In this document: positions 52,713 through 62,221 of the stretch, one piece after another | How the letters are laid out: each line of letters begins with the position of its first letter | How positions within the stretch are numbered: the stretch's first letter is position 1 | Assembly (NCBI RefSeq): GCF_030544485.1 | Contig: NZ_CP130610.1 | Span: 2,480,001-2,544,000 of the forward strand | Direction: 5' to 3' | Length of the DNA stretch: 64,000 bases | Origin: Halomonas sp. HAL1 | GTDB taxonomy: Bacteria > Pseudomonadota > Gammaproteobacteria > Pseudomonadales > Halomonadaceae | Notes under the pieces: generated by a model | What the model was told of the DNA's origin: nothing | Database searches by the model: none | The model's input: only the letters and a program-made list of their open reading frames with translations | Program-made: the position numbers and the translations under genes

Positions 52713-55700
52713 ATGCTCAATGCCAAGAAAATGCGTGACCCTGCCATCTGGCAAACTGATCTCGACACTCTCATGGCGCGCGTTAGCGACCACTATCTAG
52801 TGGATGAAAGCGCCTATGTCAGCGAACTGATCAAGGTGCTGGATGCTGACCGCGACGACTTTGCCCGCATTGAAGCCAATACAGCCGCATTGGTTCAGGA
52901 TGTCCGTAAAATGGACACGGCCGTCGATACGATTGATGAGCTACTACAGCAGTACAGCCTGGATACTCATGAAGGCTTGATGCTGATGTGCCTAGCGGAA
53001 GCCATGCTGCGCATTCCCGACAAAGCTACCGCCGATGCCCTGATTGAAGACAAGCTCGGCCCCGCCGACTGGCAGTCTCACGTGGGCAAGAGCGACTCGT
53101 GGATGGTCAACGCCTCTACCTGGGGCCTGTTAATGACCGGGCGCGTACTCAAGCTAGACCACCCTAAAGAGGGGCAGCCCGCCAACTTCATCAATCGCAT
53201 GGTTAATCGTATGGGTGAGCCGGTGATCCGCCGCGCCATGTACGAAGCGATGAAGATTATGGGCAAACAGTTCGTGCTGGGTCGCGATATCAATGAAGCG
53301 CTGAAGCGCTCAAAGCCGCTGTTCAATAAAGGCTATACCTACTCCTATGACATGCTGGGCGAAGCCGCCCGTACCCGTGACGATGCACAGCGCTATTTTG
53401 ATGACTACGCACGGGCCATTGAGCAAGTCGGCAAGACTTGCAAAACGTTAAGCGATAAAACCCCGGCGCCGTCGGTCTCCATTAAGCTCTCAGCCCTTCA
53501 CCCCCGCTATGAGTTTGGCCGCCGCGAGCAAGTGCTTGCCGAGCTTGTCGACACAGTCATCAAGCTGGTCAGCAAGGCGCGTGCACTGGATGTTGCGGTT
53601 ACTATTGACGCTGAAGAGATCGATCGCCTGGAGATTTCTCTGGAAGTCTTCCGTGCGGTTTACGAAAGTGAAGCCGCCAAGGGCTGGGGGCACTTCGGTT
53701 TAGTGGTTCAAGCCTACTCCAAGCGCGCGCTGCCAGTGTTGCACTACATCAACCGTTTGGCCGACCAGCAAGGCGACGAGATTCCACTGCGCTTGGTCAA
53801 AGGCGCTTATTGGGATACCGAAATTAAAGAGTCCCAGCAGCTTGGGGTCGACGGCTACCCTGTATTTACACGTAAAGCGGGTACCGATGTAGCCTATCTC
53901 GCCTGCGCGCAGTTCCTGCTCTCTAGCGACACCAATGGGCGTATTTTTCCGCAGTTTGCTACCCACAATGCCCACACTGTGACGACTATTTTAGAATTTG
54001 CTAATCGCGATAGCCGTCCTTTTGAGTTTCAGCGTCTGCATGGCATGGGTGAAGCGCTTTATGACGCTGCTCTTGAGCGTGCCCCGAAAGGTACCTACTG
54101 CCGTATTTACGCCCCGGTGGGTGCGCATAAAGACCTGCTGCCCTACTTAGTGCGGCGCCTGCTTGAAAATGGTGCCAACTCCTCGTTTGTTCACCAGTTG
54201 GTTGATCCTGACGTACCGGTCGAGTGGCTGTGTCAGCACCCGATTGAAACTCTGCGCCAGCAGAAACACCTGGCCAATATGAACATTCCGTTACCCAAAG
54301 ACATTTACGGGCCCAAGCGGCGCAATTCACGTGGGGTGAATCTGAATATACGCAGCCACTACTATCCGCTCATGGAGAAGATGGCTGCGTTTATGGATCA
54401 GCAATACCCAACGAAGCCGCTGCTCGCTTTTGATGTCGCGGACGACGCCGCCAATACACATAGCGTTACCAGCCCATACGACCGCCAAAAAACCGTCGGT
54501 AGCGTTCAGTGGACGAGCAAAGAGCAGGCCACCCAGGCGCTGGATGCTGCCTGGGACGCTTTCCCTCGTTGGGACGCCACCCCGGTGGCCGAACGGGCGG
54601 CTATTGTCCGTCGCTTGGGGGATTTGATGGAAGAGCATATGCCAGAGCTAATGGCATTGTGCTCGCGTGAAGGCGGTAAACTGCTTACCGATGGCGTCGA
54701 TGAAATTAGAGAAGCCGTCGACTTCTGCCGTTTCTACGCCATGCGCGCTGAAGAGGACTTCGGCCAAGTTATCGAGCTCCCTGGCCCCACTGGCGAATCC
54801 AACCGCTTATTTATGGGTGGCAAGGGCGTGTTCGCAGCCATCAGCCCCTGGAACTTCCCTGTCGCGATCTTCTGCGGCCAAATTGTCGCAGCGGCGGTAG
54901 CAGGTAACACGGTACTGGCCAAACCGGCGGAACAGACGTCTATCGTCGCGCATCGTGTTATTGAGCTACTCCACGAAGCGGGCATGCCCCGTGATGTCGT
55001 CCAACTACTGCCCGGTGACGGCCCCACTGTAGGTAGCGTACTGACCTCCGACCCGCGGATCACCGGGGTAGTCTTCACAGGTGGCACCGACACCGCACAA
55101 ATTATCAACCGCGCTTTGGCGGCACGAGAAAATGCCCCGCTAGCCACCCTGATTGCGGAAACCGGCGGCATGAACGCCATGATTGTCGATTCTACTGCTC
55201 TGCCTGAACAGGTAGTAGTAGATGTGATTCAGTCGGCCTTTCAAAGCGCTGGGCAGCGCTGCTCGGCGCTGCGGGTACTGTATCTACAAGACGATGTTGC
55301 CGACCGGGTCATTGAAATCCTCAAAGGCGCGATGAATGAACTGCGCATTGGCGACCCTCGCGATTTAGGCACTGATGTGGGGCCGGTAATCGATGAAGAG
55401 GCGCGTAAAGGCTTAATGGAGCACATCGAAAAACTCAAAGCCGAAAATCGCCTGGTCGCCGAAACACCGATGGCTGCTGAGCATACTCAAGATGGCACGT
55501 TCGTGGCGCCTGTCGCCTTCACGATTGATAGCATCGATTCACTCACGCGCGAGCAGTTCGGGCCCATACTGCATATCGTGCGTTACAAAGCCAGCGAGCT
55601 TGATAAAGTTATCAATGACATTAACGGTCGCAATTACGGCCTGACATTTGGCGTACATAGCCGTAACGAATCATTCGCCGCTGAAATAGCGCAGAAAATG

Positions 55701-55904
55701 CGCGTAGGCAATGTGTACATCAACCGTAATATCATTGGGGCTGTGGTGGGTGTTCAACCGTTTGGTGGTCAAGGGCTTTCTGGCACAGGGCCAAAAGCCG
55801 GCGGTCTTCACTACCTGCAGCGCTTTGTAACTGAAAAAACGATTACTAATAACACCGCTGCCTTAGGCGGGAACGCGTCACTACTGGCGCTGGGTGATGA
55901 GTGA
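52713..55904 (+). CDS. putA: Bifunctional proline dehydrogenase / L-glutamate gamma-semialdehyde dehydrogenase
   Basis: Oxidises proline to glutamate in two steps on the inner face of the membrane. 1063 residues: an N-terminal helical arm, FAD-dependent proline dehydrogenase domain (about 140-480, with SIKLSALHPRYE and RLVKGAYWDTE), and aldehyde dehydrogenase domain (about 570-1040, with ISPWNFPVAIF, the catalytic Cys in QSAGQRCSALRV and GPKAGG). It lacks the N-terminal ribbon-helix-helix repressor domain and C-terminal extension of the E. coli protein, so regulation must come from elsewhere, such as the upstream AraC-type gene. GGGGG precedes ATG 52713. A TTGACA -35-like box is at 52593. Confidence 0.97.
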   Translation: MLNAKKMRDPAIWQTDLDTLMARVSDHYLVDESAYVSELIKVLDADRDDFARIEANTAALVQDVRKMDTAVDTIDELLQQYSLDTHEGLMLMCLAEAMLRIPDKATADALIEDKLGPADWQSHVGKSDSWMVNASTWGLLMTGRVLKLDHPKEGQPANFINRMVNRMGEPVIRRAMYEAMKIMGKQFVLGRDINEALKRSKPLFNKGYTYSYDMLGEAARTRDDAQRYFDDYARAIEQVGKTCKTLSDKTPAPSVSIKLSALHPRYEFGRREQVLAELVDTVIKLVSKARALDVAVTIDAEEIDRLEISLEVFRAVYESEAAKGWGHFGLVVQAYSKRALPVLHYINRLADQQGDEIPLRLVKGAYWDTEIKESQQLGVDGYPVFTRKAGTDVAYLACAQFLLSSDTNGRIFPQFATHNAHTVTTILEFANRDSRPFEFQRLHGMGEALYDAALERAPKGTYCRIYAPVGAHKDLLPYLVRRLLENGANSSFVHQLVDPDVPVEWLCQHPIETLRQQKHLANMNIPLPKDIYGPKRRNSRGVNLNIRSHYYPLMEKMAAFMDQQYPTKPLLAFDVADDAANTHSVTSPYDRQKTVGSVQWTSKEQATQALDAAWDAFPRWDATPVAERAAIVRRLGDLMEEHMPELMALCSREGGKLLTDGVDEIREAVDFCRFYAMRAEEDFGQVIELPGPTGESNRLFMGGKGVFAAISPWNFPVAIFCGQIVAAAVAGNTVLAKPAEQTSIVAHRVIELLHEAGMPRDVVQLLPGDGPTVGSVLTSDPRITGVVFTGGTDTAQIINRALAARENAPLATLIAETGGMNAMIVDSTALPEQVVVDVIQSAFQSAGQRCSALRVLYLQDDVADRVIEILKGAMNELRIGDPRDLGTDVGPVIDEEARKGLMEHIEKLKAENRLVAETPMAAEHTQDGTFVAPVAFTIDSIDSLTREQFGPILHIVRYKASELDKVINDINGRNYGLTFGVHSRNESFAAEIAQKMRVGNVYINRNIIGAVVGVQPFGGQGLSGTGPKAGGLHYLQRFVTEKTITNNTAALGGNASLLALGDE

Positions 55905-55937
55905 GCCGCTCATCACACCCACCAATTCTCCGACCCC

Positions 55938-55962
55938 ACCCCAGCCTGACGTTTGCTGGGGT
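55938..55962 (+). terminator. Hairpin between putA and putP
   Basis: ACCCCAGC and GCTGGGGT form an 8-bp stem with a nine-base loop, 34 bases after putA. There is no T-tract. An alternative, mutually exclusive stem (TGACG at 55947-55951 with CGTCA at 55964-55968) overlaps it, so the region could form two structures. Confidence 0.5.
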
Positions 55963-56098
55963 ACGTCAAGTGAACAGGAAAAGGGAATAACAGCCATTAA
56001 CAACAACAAGACTGCGCCACAACCCATTCTTCTCGGTAAGCGCACTAACCTGTCGGCGCTACGTCCGACTTAATAACTAAGAAACAGGAGACTTTTTT

Positions 56099-57589
56099 AT
56101 GGCTATTGGCGTTTGGATCAGCCTTTTTGCTTACTTTGCGCTCATGATTGGCATCGGCCTTTATGCTATGCGCAAATCCACATCCACCTCTGAAGATTAC
56201 ATGCTAGGTGGCCGCACCCTTAGCCCAAAGGTGGCGGCCCTGTCGGCTGGCGCTTCAGACATGAGCGGGTGGTTGCTGCTGGGGTTACCTGGGGCGATGT
56301 TCGTATCCGGCTTGGGCTCAGCCTGGATCGGTATCGGCCTGTTCGTGGGTGCCTTCTTTAACTGGGTGCTGGTGGCACCGCGCTTGCGTGAACAGACGGT
56401 GCACTATGGCAATGCGATTACGATTCCAGCCTTCTTGGCCAACCGGTTCCCCACTCGATCAATGTCGCTGAGAACGGTCTCCGCCATCGTCATCGTTATC
56501 TTTTTCGCGGTATACACGGCGTCAGGCTTAGTGGCAGGCGGTAAGCTGTTCGAAAGCGCCTTTGCTGGCGTCATCAACATTGGTGGCCTGAGCGATTACG
56601 CTACGGGCATCATCATTACGCTGGGTGTGGTACTGGTCTATACCGTGGTCGGCGGTTTCCTGGCCGTGAGCATGACGGACTTCGTGCAAGGCTGCATCAT
56701 GATGCTGGCCTTGGTGATCATGCCGGCGGTGGTCCTGTTTGGCGAAGGTGGCGGTGGTTTCACCCAAGCGTCACAGACACTCAATGAGGTCGATCCCACG
56801 CTACTTTCATGGACAGAAGGATTGACCTTTATCGGCTGGCTCTCTGCCGTTACCTGGGGCCTGGGTTATTTCGGCCAACCACATATCATCGTGCGCTTCA
56901 TGGCTATCCGAACGCTGAAGGATGTACCTATTGCCCGCAATATCGGCATGAGCTGGATGGCCATCTCGCTGATTGGCGCAGTCTCTCTGGGCGTGTTTGG
57001 CCGTGCCTACGCGGTCCGTAATGGCATGGACGTAGAAGATCCGGAAACGATCTTTATTATCCTAGCCGAGCTGCTGTTCCATCCGCTGATCACTGGCTTC
57101 CTCTATGCTGCTCTGCTGGCGGCGGTCATGAGTACCATTTCCAGCCAACTGCTGGTGGCCTCTTCATCACTGACTGAGGACTTCTATCGCCTGTTCTTTC
57201 GTAAAGAAGCGACCGATAAAGAGTGTGTGGGCGTAGGCCGGATCAGTGTCGTACTGGTTGGCTTGGTGGCGGCCGTTATCGCGTCAGACCCGGATTCACA
57301 GGTGCTTGGGCTAGTCAGTAATGCCTGGGCAGGCTTTGGTGCCGCGTTTGGTCCGCTGATTATCTTGTCGCTGATGTGGTCACGCACGAACGGTGCTGGC
57401 GCTATCGCTGGCATGGTAGTGGGTGCCGCTACCGTCATGATCTGGATTGCATTGGGCTGGAACGGTGAGTTTATGGGAGGTCCCGGCGTGTATGAGATCA
57501 TTCCCGGCTTCATCGCTTCCTTTATTGCCATCCTGGTAGTGAGCAGTATGACGGCCGATGCGGGTGAATATCAGCACATCACTCGCTAA
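56099..57589 (+). CDS. putP: Sodium/proline symporter
   Basis: 496-residue SSS-family inner-membrane transporter with about 13 membrane segments. The first helix region with SAGASDMSGWLLLGLPG, and the NAITIPAFLANRF block are characteristic of PutP rather than of sugar symporters. AGGAG lies eight bases before the ATG. It follows putA by 194 bases, completing an import-and-degrade unit for proline, which is also a compatible solute in halophiles. A strong terminator follows. Confidence 0.96.
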   Translation: MAIGVWISLFAYFALMIGIGLYAMRKSTSTSEDYMLGGRTLSPKVAALSAGASDMSGWLLLGLPGAMFVSGLGSAWIGIGLFVGAFFNWVLVAPRLREQTVHYGNAITIPAFLANRFPTRSMSLRTVSAIVIVIFFAVYTASGLVAGGKLFESAFAGVINIGGLSDYATGIIITLGVVLVYTVVGGFLAVSMTDFVQGCIMMLALVIMPAVVLFGEGGGGFTQASQTLNEVDPTLLSWTEGLTFIGWLSAVTWGLGYFGQPHIIVRFMAIRTLKDVPIARNIGMSWMAISLIGAVSLGVFGRAYAVRNGMDVEDPETIFIILAELLFHPLITGFLYAALLAAVMSTISSQLLVASSSLTEDFYRLFFRKEATDKECVGVGRISVVLVGLVAAVIASDPDSQVLGLVSNAWAGFGAAFGPLIILSLMWSRTNGAGAIAGMVVGAATVMIWIALGWNGEFMGGPGVYEIIPGFIASFIAILVVSSMTADAGEYQHITR

Positions 57590-57680
57590 CCAATAAGTTG
57601 TTCATGAGACCTTTGCGTGTCAGATATATCGACAACAGGAAGGTCGCTACATTACAGCCCTTCTGCGCTGTATGTGAACG

Positions 57681-57703
57681 GGCCACCTTCGGGTGGCCTT
57701 TTT
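57681..57703 (+). terminator. Intrinsic terminator after putP
   Basis: GGCCACC, TTCG tetraloop, GGTGGCC, then five T. It is 91 bases after the putP stop, a classic stable form. Confidence 0.92.
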
Positions 57704-57756
57704 ATGCCTGCCGTTCATGTTTTGAATAACGAATCTGGCGTTAAGACAGCCAACCC

Positions 57757-57770
57757 TTGCCCTAGATCAA
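57757..57770. promoter_or_regulatory. Candidate FNR/Anr box upstream of ompW
   Basis: TTGCCCTAGATCAA agrees with TTGAT-N4-ATCAA at eight of ten positions and lies 88 bases upstream of ompW. OmpW is under oxygen-linked FNR control in enteric bacteria. The left half-site is imperfect. Confidence 0.45.
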
Positions 57771-57858
57771 TAACCAGTGACCACCTCTTTATTAGACTCT
57801 TAAACATCATGAAGCGGCTTATCCATAGTCGCTTAGCAATGCCACTAGGAGTCAACTC

Positions 57859-58482
57859 ATGCGTAAAGCCCCCCTTTCCACCCTACTCGTTTCCAGTATT
57901 GCCGCTGCGGCTTTGATGACCAGCAGCCAGGTATTCGCCTATGGCGCGGGTGACTTTTTTACCCGCGTGGGTGTTGCGAAAGTGGACCCGACAAGCAATA
58001 ACGGTGAGATATTAGGCGCCGATGTTAATGTCGATGCGGAGACGAATTTTGCCTTCACGCTAGGCTATCGCTTCCATGACAAGATGGGCGTCGAGCTGCT
58101 GGCCGCACTACCCTTCAAACACGACCTGCAGGTGGAAGGCGTGACTGATGGCTCTACCAAGCACTTGCCACCTACCCTCACACTACAGTACTACCCGTTA
58201 GGGGGTACCGAGGCCCGTGTTCAGCCTTATGTAGGCGCAGGTATTAACTACACCCGTTTTTCAGACGAAAAAACCGATATCGGCGCGTCATTGGAGCTTG
58301 ACGACTCCTGGGGCGCAGCGGGTCAAGTAGGTGTCGATCTGCTGATTGATGAACATTGGGCGTTAAATGCTGCGGCGTGGTACATCGATATCGATTCCGA
58401 TGCCAAAGTGGGCGGCGCAGAGGCGGGCACTGTTGAGATCGACCCAGTAGTGGTAATGGCTGGCCTCAGCTACCGCTTCTAA
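57859..58482 (+). CDS. ompW: OmpW family outer membrane protein
   Basis: 207 residues. A Sec signal peptide ends near SSQVFAYGAGDF at about residue 27; the mature part is an eight-stranded barrel pattern with FTLGYRFHDKMGVELLAALPFKH-type alternation, GAGINYTRF, and the C-terminal aromatic SYRF needed for outer-membrane insertion. OmpW forms a narrow channel for small hydrophobic molecules and responds to stress and osmolarity in other bacteria. AGGAG precedes the ATG. A terminator follows and an FNR-like box precedes it. Confidence 0.93.
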   Translation: MRKAPLSTLLVSSIAAAALMTSSQVFAYGAGDFFTRVGVAKVDPTSNNGEILGADVNVDAETNFAFTLGYRFHDKMGVELLAALPFKHDLQVEGVTDGSTKHLPPTLTLQYYPLGGTEARVQPYVGAGINYTRFSDEKTDIGASLELDDSWGAAGQVGVDLLIDEHWALNAAAWYIDIDSDAKVGGAEAGTVEIDPVVVMAGLSYRF

Positions 58483-58516
58483 GCCGCCTTCAAAAGCGTT
58501 ATGACAGATGTAATTT

Positions 58517-58544
58517 ACAAAGCCTGCCTTGCGGCAGGCTTTGT
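58517..58544. terminator. Terminator between ompW and yqcC
   Basis: A 12-bp perfect stem (ACAAAGCCTGCC / GGCAGGCTTTGT) with a TTGC loop. It lies 34 bases after ompW and 31 from the convergent yqcC stop, so it is probably bidirectional. Confidence 0.85.
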
Positions 58545-58575
58545 CTGTTAAATCGCTTCAATCTTTAAATACCGT

Positions 58576-58908
58576 TCAGCTTTCAGTAACTAACTGGTCG
58601 ACTTTTTCTACAGCACGTACAACAAGCAGTTGATGATGGGCAGGTGTTTTCTCTTGCTGTAAATAAGCGGCTACAGCGGGGGCCACCTCACACTTGGCGG
58701 GCATGGCGGCACGGGCCTCAATCAAGGCGTTTAAGCGAGCAATGAATACAAAGCGCACCCATTGAGGCAGCGACATTGTATCAATGCAAAACGGCTGCTG
58801 GCTGGCGAATGCATCAGCGTCAGGTGTCGGCATACGCCATAGATCGGCGGCTTTCATCGCGGCTTCAAGTTCTAGGAGTGCTGTCTGTAGCGGTTGAAAA
58901 GTACTCAT
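58576..58908 (-). CDS. yqcC: YqcC-like (DUF446) protein
   Basis: 110 residues in the chosen frame. LELEAAMKAADLW, LPQWVRFVFIARLNALIE and the C-terminal VVRAVEKVDQLV are the YqcC/DUF446 pattern. A small soluble helical protein, in some genomes next to the pseudouridine synthase gene truC, which is not seen here. The frame stays open to 59376, but that extension lacks family similarity and overlaps the divergent gene. The ribosome site is weak. Confidence 0.82.
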   Translation of the reverse strand: MSTFQPLQTALLELEAAMKAADLWRMPTPDADAFASQQPFCIDTMSLPQWVRFVFIARLNALIEARAAMPAKCEVAPAVAAYLQQEKTPAHHQLLVVRAVEKVDQLVTES

Positions 58909-59220
58909 AACGTCGTTTGTAACTACCTCGTAAAATGAAAATCGTATCTTATTACCATTATCCCCATTTGGCTGGCTGCTTGCCAATCGTGGCCACTTGT
59001 GAAGAGTGATCCATAAACTCACAGAAAACCTGCATGAGCCTGTGGATAAACTATGGAAAGGTGTCGCAGCGCTTGCTCTCATGGGGCTTTCGCACAGTTG
59101 TTTACTTTTTAACCACACTGTCATGTAAGGCATCCCCATTGGTCGGTATTTATCCGCCTCTGCGGCTGACAGTGACCCATCATCAAGGTAGAGTGCAGGC
59201 TTGCAACGCGGAAGGATGTC
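58909..59220. other. Divergent intergenic region without a gene
   Basis: About 310 bases between yqcC and the DUF3549 gene. It must hold both promoters. One sequence equal to a DnaA box (TTATCCACA on the minus strand, 59041-59049) and one near-match (TTATCCCCA at about 58958) are present. I see no terminator, RNA gene or convincing small coding frame. Confidence 0.5.
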
Positions 59221-60258
59221 ATGCAACCGATTCAAACCCTTGATGAGTTTTTTACCCGCAGCGGCGCAGAGGTTTCCCTTTACCATATGGGCCGCCATGT
59301 GGTCGCCTGCCCACGGGAGTCCCTCGCCGCCTTTGAGCGTGGCGAACTGGCGTGGCCAGAACCTTGGCAAGGCCAAGCACGTTTAGCCATTCTATTCCGT
59401 TTGGGGGATATGCCCGAACCTGCCATTTGGTTTTTAGCTCTGCCACTCGATGAAGAGGGGATACTTGCCCCAGCTCAGCGTGATGCGTTTTTAAATCGTC
59501 TGCTGGAAACATTAGGTCGAGCTGTTTCTCAGGTGGGACGTGAAGAAACAGCGGACGTGGACCACTTAATGAAGGATAATCCCCTCGCCTTTACGCCCAG
59601 CATTACCTTTCAAGCGATGCTCATTGCCCGTGCAACTTATGACGTAGGGCTACCTGCCAGCCAACATTTTGAGCCGGTTGAGGATTACTTGAGCGGCCAG
59701 CAGGCGATTGATTGGCAGGCATTAGGATTACAGGGAATTGCCGATTACGTCGTTCGTATGGAGTCGCCCGATGCCGACACGTTAGCGCTGAGACTGCCTG
59801 ACCTACCTACCGCCGTTATTAACTCCGTGTGCTACTGTTTAGAGCACCAGCCATTGCCACATGCATTAGTCGCCGCGCTGCAACGTCGCGGCGAAGCCGC
59901 CGCACAAGCGGGCGACATTGAAACGTTGTGTGCTTGTCTGCGCGCTGTGGGTAATACGGATGCATCAGCGGTGGGTAATTGGTACTCCGCCTTACTTAAA
60001 GAAACCACAGTTTGTGGGCCGGATGTGCTGGCTGCCATTGCCGGGCGTGGCTGGGTGTATCTTGAAGACGCTGAGCGCTTACCTCTTTTTCTACAGCGTT
60101 TGGCGGAAGATGAGCGTACTGATTTTGCCGCGGTAGTGCGTGATCTTGCACTCATCCCACGGCTACGCTTACCGGTCATGATGGCCATGCGTGACGCGCC
60201 CGAAGGTTCTTCTATTCAACACCGTTTGAGCATGATGATGTCGCAGAGAAAGGCTTGA
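59221..60258 (+). CDS. DUF3549 family protein
   Basis: 345 residues, soluble, no signal peptide. The N-terminal LDEFFTRSGAEVSLYHMGRHV and the PLDEEGIL blocks follow the DUF3549 family of gammaproteobacteria. The C-terminal half is helical and repeat-like. GGAAGGAT lies before the ATG. It lies 36 bases before rimB and may be co-transcribed with rimB and rimK. Function unknown. Confidence 0.82.
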   Translation: MQPIQTLDEFFTRSGAEVSLYHMGRHVVACPRESLAAFERGELAWPEPWQGQARLAILFRLGDMPEPAIWFLALPLDEEGILAPAQRDAFLNRLLETLGRAVSQVGREETADVDHLMKDNPLAFTPSITFQAMLIARATYDVGLPASQHFEPVEDYLSGQQAIDWQALGLQGIADYVVRMESPDADTLALRLPDLPTAVINSVCYCLEHQPLPHALVAALQRRGEAAAQAGDIETLCACLRAVGNTDASAVGNWYSALLKETTVCGPDVLAAIAGRGWVYLEDAERLPLFLQRLAEDERTDFAAVVRDLALIPRLRLPVMMAMRDAPEGSSIQHRLSMMMSQRKA

Positions 60259-60294
60259 TTTGATGTTGTCATTTTTAATTGCAAGGAGTGAGCC

Positions 60295-60735
60295 GTGAAG
60301 GAATTACCCTATCAGGCCAAGGCGGTCATTGGACGCCGTGAAATGGTGACGCTACCTGAGCTAGGGCTTCACCTATGCTGTAAAGCGGACACTGGTGCGC
60401 GTACTTCCGCCCTGCATGCAGAAGAGATAGAGACACATGAAGATGAACATGGTCAACTATGGGTAAGTTTTATTACCCACAGCGCTGGGCCAACAACACC
60501 CGCCCATCGCTACAATCTACATTTACATGATCGACGCCGAGTCACCAGCTCAAACGGACATAGCGAGTGGCGCTATGTAATACGTACCCCAATGCAAATG
60601 GGCGATTTGAATTTTCCGGTTGAACTGACCCTGACTGACCGCAGCAATATGCGCCACCCAATGCTATTAGGACGCCGCGCCATGCGCCGCCTGCTAATTG
60701 CACCCGGTGCGGCATTTTTGCACGGTGAGCCTTAA
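60295..60735 (+). CDS. rimB: RimB-like retropepsin-type protease (PF05618 family)
   Basis: 146 residues starting at GTG with AAGGAG upstream. The single aspartic-protease-like motif KADTGARTSAL lies near residue 30, and RHPMLLGRRAM near the C-terminus matches the family earlier called ATP-dependent zinc protease. In Pseudomonas RimB works with the glutamate ligase RimK in modifying ribosomal protein S6; the adjacent rimK here supports that role. No RimA-like gene is evident beside it. Confidence 0.82.
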   Translation: MKELPYQAKAVIGRREMVTLPELGLHLCCKADTGARTSALHAEEIETHEDEHGQLWVSFITHSAGPTTPAHRYNLHLHDRRRVTSSNGHSEWRYVIRTPMQMGDLNFPVELTLTDRSNMRHPMLLGRRAMRRLLIAPGAAFLHGEP

Positions 60736-60778
60736 CCCCTTTTATTAGCCACCTTTATTTAGACTCGGAGTCTCCTAC

Positions 60779-61687
60779 ATGCATATCGCTCTGCTATCGC
60801 GCAACCGTAATTTGTACTCTACACGCCGCCTGGTTGAAGCTGCAGAGCAGCGTGGGCATACCGCTCGTGTGGTGGACACGCTGCGCTGCTATATGAGCAT
60901 TACTTCCCACCACCCTTCGATTCACTATAAAGGTCAAGAAATTGAGCACTTTGATGCGGTCATCCCCCGCATTGGTGCGTCGGTGACCTTTTATGGGTGC
61001 GCGCTGTTACGCCAGTTCGAGATGATGGGCACCTACGTTATCAACGATAACGTGTCTATTACTCGCTCGCGGGACAAACTACGCTCACTTCAGCTATTGT
61101 CACGCAAAGGGCTGGGGCTACCGATTACCGGCTTTGCGCACTCTCCAGACGATATTCCTGACTTGATCACCATGGTCAAAGGCGCCCCGCTGGTGATTAA
61201 GCTGCTTGAAGGCACCCAGGGAATTGGCGTGGTGTTAGCGGAAACGAACCAGGCGGCGGAATCAGTGATTCAGGCCTTCATGGGTATGAAAGCCAATATT
61301 ATGGTTCAGGAGTACATTAAGGAAGCACGCGGCGCTGATATTCGCTGCTTAGTGATCGGCGATAAAGTCGTGGCTTCGATGAAACGTCAGGCGGCGGATG
61401 GTGAATTCCGCTCGAACCTACACCGCGGAGGCTCCGCCAGCGTGATCCGGATCACTCCTGAAGAGCGTTCAACGGCGATTCGTGCAGCCAAGGCCATGGG
61501 CCTGCGCGTTGCCGGTGTCGACTTGCTACGCTCAAATCACGGTCCGGTGATTATGGAGGTTAACTCTTCGCCTGGTTTGCAGGGCATTGAGAACGCCACC
61601 GGCAAGGATATTGCGGGCATGATCATTGAACACATTGAAAGAAATGCCGCTCCAGCTCGTAAAGCGCCGCCCAAGCCTAAAGGCTAA
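60779..61687 (+). CDS. rimK: Ribosomal protein S6 glutamate ligase
   Basis: 302 residues, ATP-grasp fold. It adds glutamate residues to the C-terminus of ribosomal protein S6 in E. coli and Pseudomonas. [36 protein letters not shown] (ATP loop), MVQEYI, and the metal-binding [11 protein letters not shown] are all present. Length matches the E. coli protein (300). It follows rimB by 43 bases. The short tail rich in Pro, Lys and Ala after residue 290 is a local extension. Confidence 0.95.
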   Translation: MHIALLSRNRNLYSTRRLVEAAEQRGHTARVVDTLRCYMSITSHHPSIHYKGQEIEHFDAVIPRIGASVTFYGCALLRQFEMMGTYVINDNVSITRSRDKLRSLQLLSRKGLGLPITGFAHSPDDIPDLITMVKGAPLVIKLLEGTQGIGVVLAETNQAAESVIQAFMGMKANIMVQEYIKEARGADIRCLVIGDKVVASMKRQAADGEFRSNLHRGGSASVIRITPEERSTAIRAAKAMGLRVAGVDLLRSNHGPVIMEVNSSPGLQGIENATGKDIAGMIIEHIERNAAPARKAPPKPKG

Positions 61688-61774
61688 GGCAGAATCTTAA
61701 AATAATCCGATTCGGGGGTGGCAAATCGACGCTGTCCCCCCCACAATCTGCGTCACCGAAGGAGGTAGACGCTC

Positions 61775-62221
61775 ATGTTTCTCGATAATCGCCAAGTGGC
61801 GATGGACAGCGTATTGGAAGCGCTGGCCGATAGCATTGATTATTTCCAAGACAATATCGAACGCCTGCGCCCCTCACTGCGCGACGCTTTAAAGCCGCAT
61901 TATACTGAGCGGCTTAAGCAGATGCGTAAATTGCAGGAGCTTGCCCGTGCGCATTTGAAAATGCTGCCTCGGGATGCAGATGTTGAACGCGATGACTTTT
62001 TATGGCTTTGGAGCCGTCTAAAAAGCTTCGTGGGTAACGATAGTCAAGTATTGATCAATGAGTTATTAGAGCAAGAGCGTGTATTGATGCAGGCGCTCTC
62101 TTCGCTCTTTACCCATCCGTTACCTGATCCTATCGAACCGGTGGTAGAGGAATGTATGCGGGGGTGCCGTAAACTGATTCGCGAGCTCTATGCGCTGCAA
62201 AAGCGCAACACGCACCGCTAG
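61775..62221 (+). CDS. Helical protein of unknown function downstream of rimK
   Basis: 148 residues, almost entirely predicted alpha-helix: VLEALADSIDYFQDNIERLRP, then KQMRKLQELARAHLK, then QVLINELLEQERVLMQAL, and a final helix with CMRGCRK. The pattern suggests a four-helix bundle of the ferritin-like or PA2169/DUF2383-like kind, but I see no clear iron-binding set. AAGGAGG, an excellent ribosome site, precedes it. Its last four bases overlap the 3' end of the convergent sanA-like gene. Confidence 0.68.
   Translation: MFLDNRQVAMDSVLEALADSIDYFQDNIERLRPSLRDALKPHYTERLKQMRKLQELARAHLKMLPRDADVERDDFLWLWSRLKSFVGNDSQVLINELLEQERVLMQALSSLFTHPLPDPIEPVVEECMRGCRKLIRELYALQKRNTHR

Noticed and set aside
59041..59049. 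Perfect DnaA box (TTATCCACA, minus strand) with a near-match at about 58958
   Set aside because: One perfect box and one mismatch are expected by chance; no cluster of boxes, AT-rich unwinding element or dnaA/dnaN/gidA genes nearby, so not an origin.
58909..59376. N-terminal extension of the yqcC frame to 467 bases upstream
   Set aside because: The extra part has no family similarity and overlaps the divergent DUF3549 gene; homologues begin at the ATG at 58908.
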